A stretch of 64,000 bases of DNA. It comes from Hyalella azteca (Eukaryota > Arthropoda > Malacostraca > Amphipoda > Hyalellidae). The notes below the pieces were generated by a model, which was given only the letters and a program-made list of their open reading frames with translations, did not search any database and had not been told where the DNA came from. The stretch lies in assembly GCF_000764305.2 (NCBI RefSeq), contig NW_025937447.1, positions 62,001 through 126,000 on the forward strand, written 5' to 3'. Position 1 is the stretch's first letter; each line of letters opens with the position of its first letter. Of this stretch, positions 61,601 to 64,000 are shown one piece after another. A program made the translations under genes and the position numbers.

Positions 61601-63652
61601 ACACTCTGCACGACGTCAGTTAAGCCAGAACCATCTTGCATCAAATATAAGAAGAAGAAGAAAAAGAAGAAGGATGATGGCATTTTACTGAGCTCAGCAG
61701 AGATCAAAAGTGAGCCAGGATCCATTAATGGGTCAATTTCAAGAGAGGCTTCACCAGGCATTGATACACGTGACAGAAGATCTCCCTCAAATGAGAGCGA
61801 TTTTTCTGGCTTTGAAGACAGCTCTTCTGGTGAAGTGCAAAAACGTAAAATTGAGGTTATCAAAACCATCAATGATGGTTTTGACGTTTTCTATAAAGTT
61901 AAGTTAGCAGCATATAAAAAAGATCACCACAAAGCTTCTGATGCCCAAATAAGGAAGTTGATGCTTGACCACTGGACTGCCAAGAACCAGGCCTCTAAAC
62001 AGAAATTTTTAAAAACACACTCTGAGTATCTGGAAGACTCTGATGATATGCTTAAAAGTAGGTTCAGTTCTCATGATGAGCTGGACAACCAATCAGAAAC
62101 TGGTGGCTCAATAGCCTCAAGACGCAAGAAATCAACTGGTGATGACTTTGATGGAGCGCGAGGCACGTACAGATTACCACGTAATGAAAAGGTCTGCTAC
62201 AAATGTGAAGCAGTGTCTGCCATGCCTAATGCTGCTGATATGGTGCGCTGTAAGGGTTCTTGTTGTGGATTCTACCACTACTCGTGCTTGGGTCTTGAAG
62301 TGAGGCCTGACAATGACAAGGAATTCAAGTGCAATGAGTGCTTGACTGGGCAGCATTTATGTTTTATATGTAAGCTTGGTGGTCGGTTGGTTTCAAGAAA
62401 AGACACCAAAGTTAAAGGCGGTTCGGTCGAGAAAAGCTTGGGCAATGGCAGTAAAGTTGCAGATAAGGATGTTAATACAGAACCTCTTGCTGGCGATGAT
62501 AGCGAGAACAAGACACTTGTTCCCAAGAACTCCAGTCAGGACAGAAAATGCAGGAGAAAGAGTAATGTTAAGAAACCAGAGAAGAAAGAAGAACATCCTA
62601 GCAGAAATAACAATGAAATGAAAGATACAGAAGAAATCAATTTCGCGTGCCCTGACAGCGTCATGGAAAATAACAGTAATGGCTTCCCTGATACCTACTT
62701 GAAAGATTCTGAAAAACCTGAAAATAGTGAAGAATCATCTCGTATAACACGTTCTGGAGTCAACAATAAGTCAGCAAGGAGCGAGCAATCTGACCTCAGT
62801 GAAGCTATTTTTCCTGATACCAAAGAAACTGAAGAAAATATCAAACATGAGCAAATATCAAATTTGAACCCTGAAGCAGAAACGGGAAACGTGAATGAAG
62901 AACTAAATCTTGCTGGAAATGCCGACGATGTGGTGAAAGAATCCAAACCTGATGTAAACACAAACAAAATTGATTTGGATTCAAGCCCAGAAGGAATTTC
63001 AAGTATTTTGGAAGCTGATCAAAAGTCTCAAGCAAAGGCAGAAAATGCCGAGCAGGATTCAAAACCAGAAGACTGTGCCAACAGTTCCACAGAAGAAGAA
63101 ATCCATCGTTGTTCTGTGGTAAGCTGCGGAAAGTTTTACCATCTGCAGTGTGCGCTTAGATGGCCTCAGGTGGCACATGGTTGGCACTCAGGCAAGGTCA
63201 GTGTTGAATATATAATTTTTAAATTATGTGATTAATATTTTTTTTTTTGAGCTGGAAAGCAAATGTGATCTGTGCTTCTTACCAAAGGAAGATTATGAAA
63301 TTTGGCTCATTTGACTGTTCCATAAACTTGTGGCAATTATTGTTGAACAATCAAATGCATCTCTTTTCACGCTTTGTTAAGTTAGCTAACCATTGAATAC
63401 CGTATTTGTTAATGCAGGAACGAAATACTCTGAACATCAACTTGAGATTGTCTTTCATGTGTTTTTATCATTATCATATAATTTTATTTATATCATTTCA
63501 AGACATCATCTCTGACAACCATGTGCAGAAGCTAGTCTGCCCTAGGCACATGTGCCACATGTGTGCCGCAACAGCCGAAGATATGGGATACCCTGCGGCC
63601 AAGACTGGCTCCTTCACCCGCTGTTTGAGGTGCCCTGCTACCTACCATACCG
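55118..63652 (+). CDS. NSD: NSD-family histone-lysine N-methyltransferase (3' partial)
   Basis: Exons 55118-56962, 57434-58678, 59698-59854, 60036-60190, 60326-60483, 61576-63196 and 63529-63652 join with consistent phases and leave the window inside the PHD region. The ATG at 55118 follows an in-frame TAA at 55109. Domain order: disordered basic N-terminus with AT-hook, PWWP, HMG-like box, PHD 1, PHD 2 and start of PHD 3. That order matches NSD2/NSD3 and insect NSD (Mes-4), nuclear enzymes that mono- and dimethylate histone H3 Lys36. The AWS and SET catalytic domains must lie beyond 64000. Introns are short to moderate and free of the splice-edge repeats seen in the other two genes. Confidence 0.87.
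59698..60483 (+). CDS. NSD-like exons 3-5: PWWP domain
   Basis: Exon 59698-59854 encodes EGNLVWVALRGHPLWPAIIM, the hallmark first strand and P-W-W-P-type motif (here HPLWP). Exon 60036-60190 supplies the remaining barrel (FLNDNLRVYWMREEYLMPY), and exon 60326-60483 the C-terminal helices (AFQCLLLKSL, ELATALDK). PWWP domains bind H3K36-methylated nucleosomes. Intron 58679-59697 (1 kb) shows nothing else. Confidence 0.88.
60950..61320 (-). mobile_element. Possible Penelope-like element GIY-YIG remnant
   Basis: Minus strand reads GGPKNHMMEAHNETINHATL, then RLAIAEALISKDKSPAINLQ, reminiscent of the region after the GIY-YIG motif in Penelope-like retroelements (His near a short spacer, then R-x-x-x-E-A-L-x-I-x-x-x-x-P-x-x-N). 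The GIY-YIG itself is not visible. It sits in intron 60484-61575 of the NSD-like gene. Confidence 0.4.
61576..63196 (+). CDS. NSD-like exon 6: HMG-like box, PHD 1 and split PHD 2
   Basis: After a Lys run (KKKKKKKKKD), residues coded at about 61858-62030 look like an HMG box (GFDVFYKVKLAAYKKDHH, IRKLMLDHWTAKNQASKQKF). PHD 1 follows at about 62185-62350 (KVCYKCEAVS, MVRCKGSCCGFYHYSCLGL, FKCNECLTGQH). PHD 2 starts LCFICKLGG at about 62360 but its next conserved part, CSVVSCGKFYHLQCALRWPQ, comes only at about 63110. Between them lie about 245 Ser/Glu/Asn/Lys-rich residues in the same exon. Donor GTCAGT at 63197. Confidence 0.85.
63529..63652 (+). CDS. NSD-like exon 7: end of PHD 2 and start of PHD 3
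   Basis: Acceptor ATGTGCAG gives phase 0 to KLVCPRHMCHMCAA, then GSFTRCLRCPATYHTG, matching the NSD pattern C-x-x-H-x-C-x-x-C ... RCxRCPxxYH. Donor GTGAGA at 63653 with one base left over. After it, 63653-64000 is intron with a short TATCT microsatellite near 63755. Confidence 0.85.
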
Positions 63653-64000
63653 GTGAGACTTCGTGTTCAACATTTCCTGTCTTTGCCTGATGCCTTGATC
63701 AGATTCAAAATTCCTGTTATCTTGCCTACGATGACTTACCCACCAGTGAGAGTTATCTATCTTATCTTATCTTATCTCACTTATCTTATTTACGGGTACG
63801 TACCTTTCTAACGTTACGATTGTTTTTCTGATGGACTGTGTATAGACCGACTGTGGAAAAAAATGCTAAACATGGGAGCTTGCTGATTGCGGAGTGGACT
63901 AGATTACTTTCTGCTTCTCCAGCATGAATCAAGTTATGAAAAATGAAAGTAGTAAGGATCACTATTTTTTTGTATTAATGTAATTTTTTTGCATATTAGA

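Overview
The window looks like one stretch of a repeat-rich, AT-rich arthropod nuclear genome. Genes have many short exons with GT-AG introns, introns are packed with tandem repeats, and there are assembly gaps (two N runs and five single Ns). The large protease resembles insect Tequila / mosquito Sp22D (neurotrypsin-type), so an arthropod is well supported. A crustacean is my guess and is not proven by the sequence.

Layout. (1) 1-24217, + strand: a multidomain secreted or matrix serine protease, entered inside its first chitin-binding domain and running to a clear stop. Domain order: CBM14, CBM14, SRCR, C-type lectin, kringle, LDLa, PAN, LDLa, SRCR, LDLa, SRCR, trypsin. Exon phases fit almost throughout; where a domain is incomplete, a single N usually lies in the same intron. 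(2) 24218-28514: intergenic, with a hidden acidic repeat reading frame on the minus strand that runs into an N gap. (3) 28515-38158, minus strand: an eleven-exon coiled-coil protein, complete at about 635 residues, family not recognised. (4) 38159-53216: a repeat landscape of non-LTR retrotransposon remnants, inverted repeats, a three-unit segmental duplication carrying two damaged copies of a small secreted-protein gene, and a Tc1/mariner-like MITE with TA target duplication. (5) 55118-63652 and beyond, + strand: the N-terminal part of an NSD-family histone H3K36 methyltransferase (AT-hook, PWWP, HMG-like, PHD fingers). The SET domain would lie past the right edge.

The most unusual observation is that, in the protease and the coiled-coil gene, intronic tandem repeats repeatedly start at, end at, or contain a splice site. 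In several cases the exon edge together with its donor or acceptor is copied three or four times into the intron. I count about fifteen such sites. The NSD gene introns do not show this. The three main genes do not form an obvious pathway; they are neighbours, not an operon.
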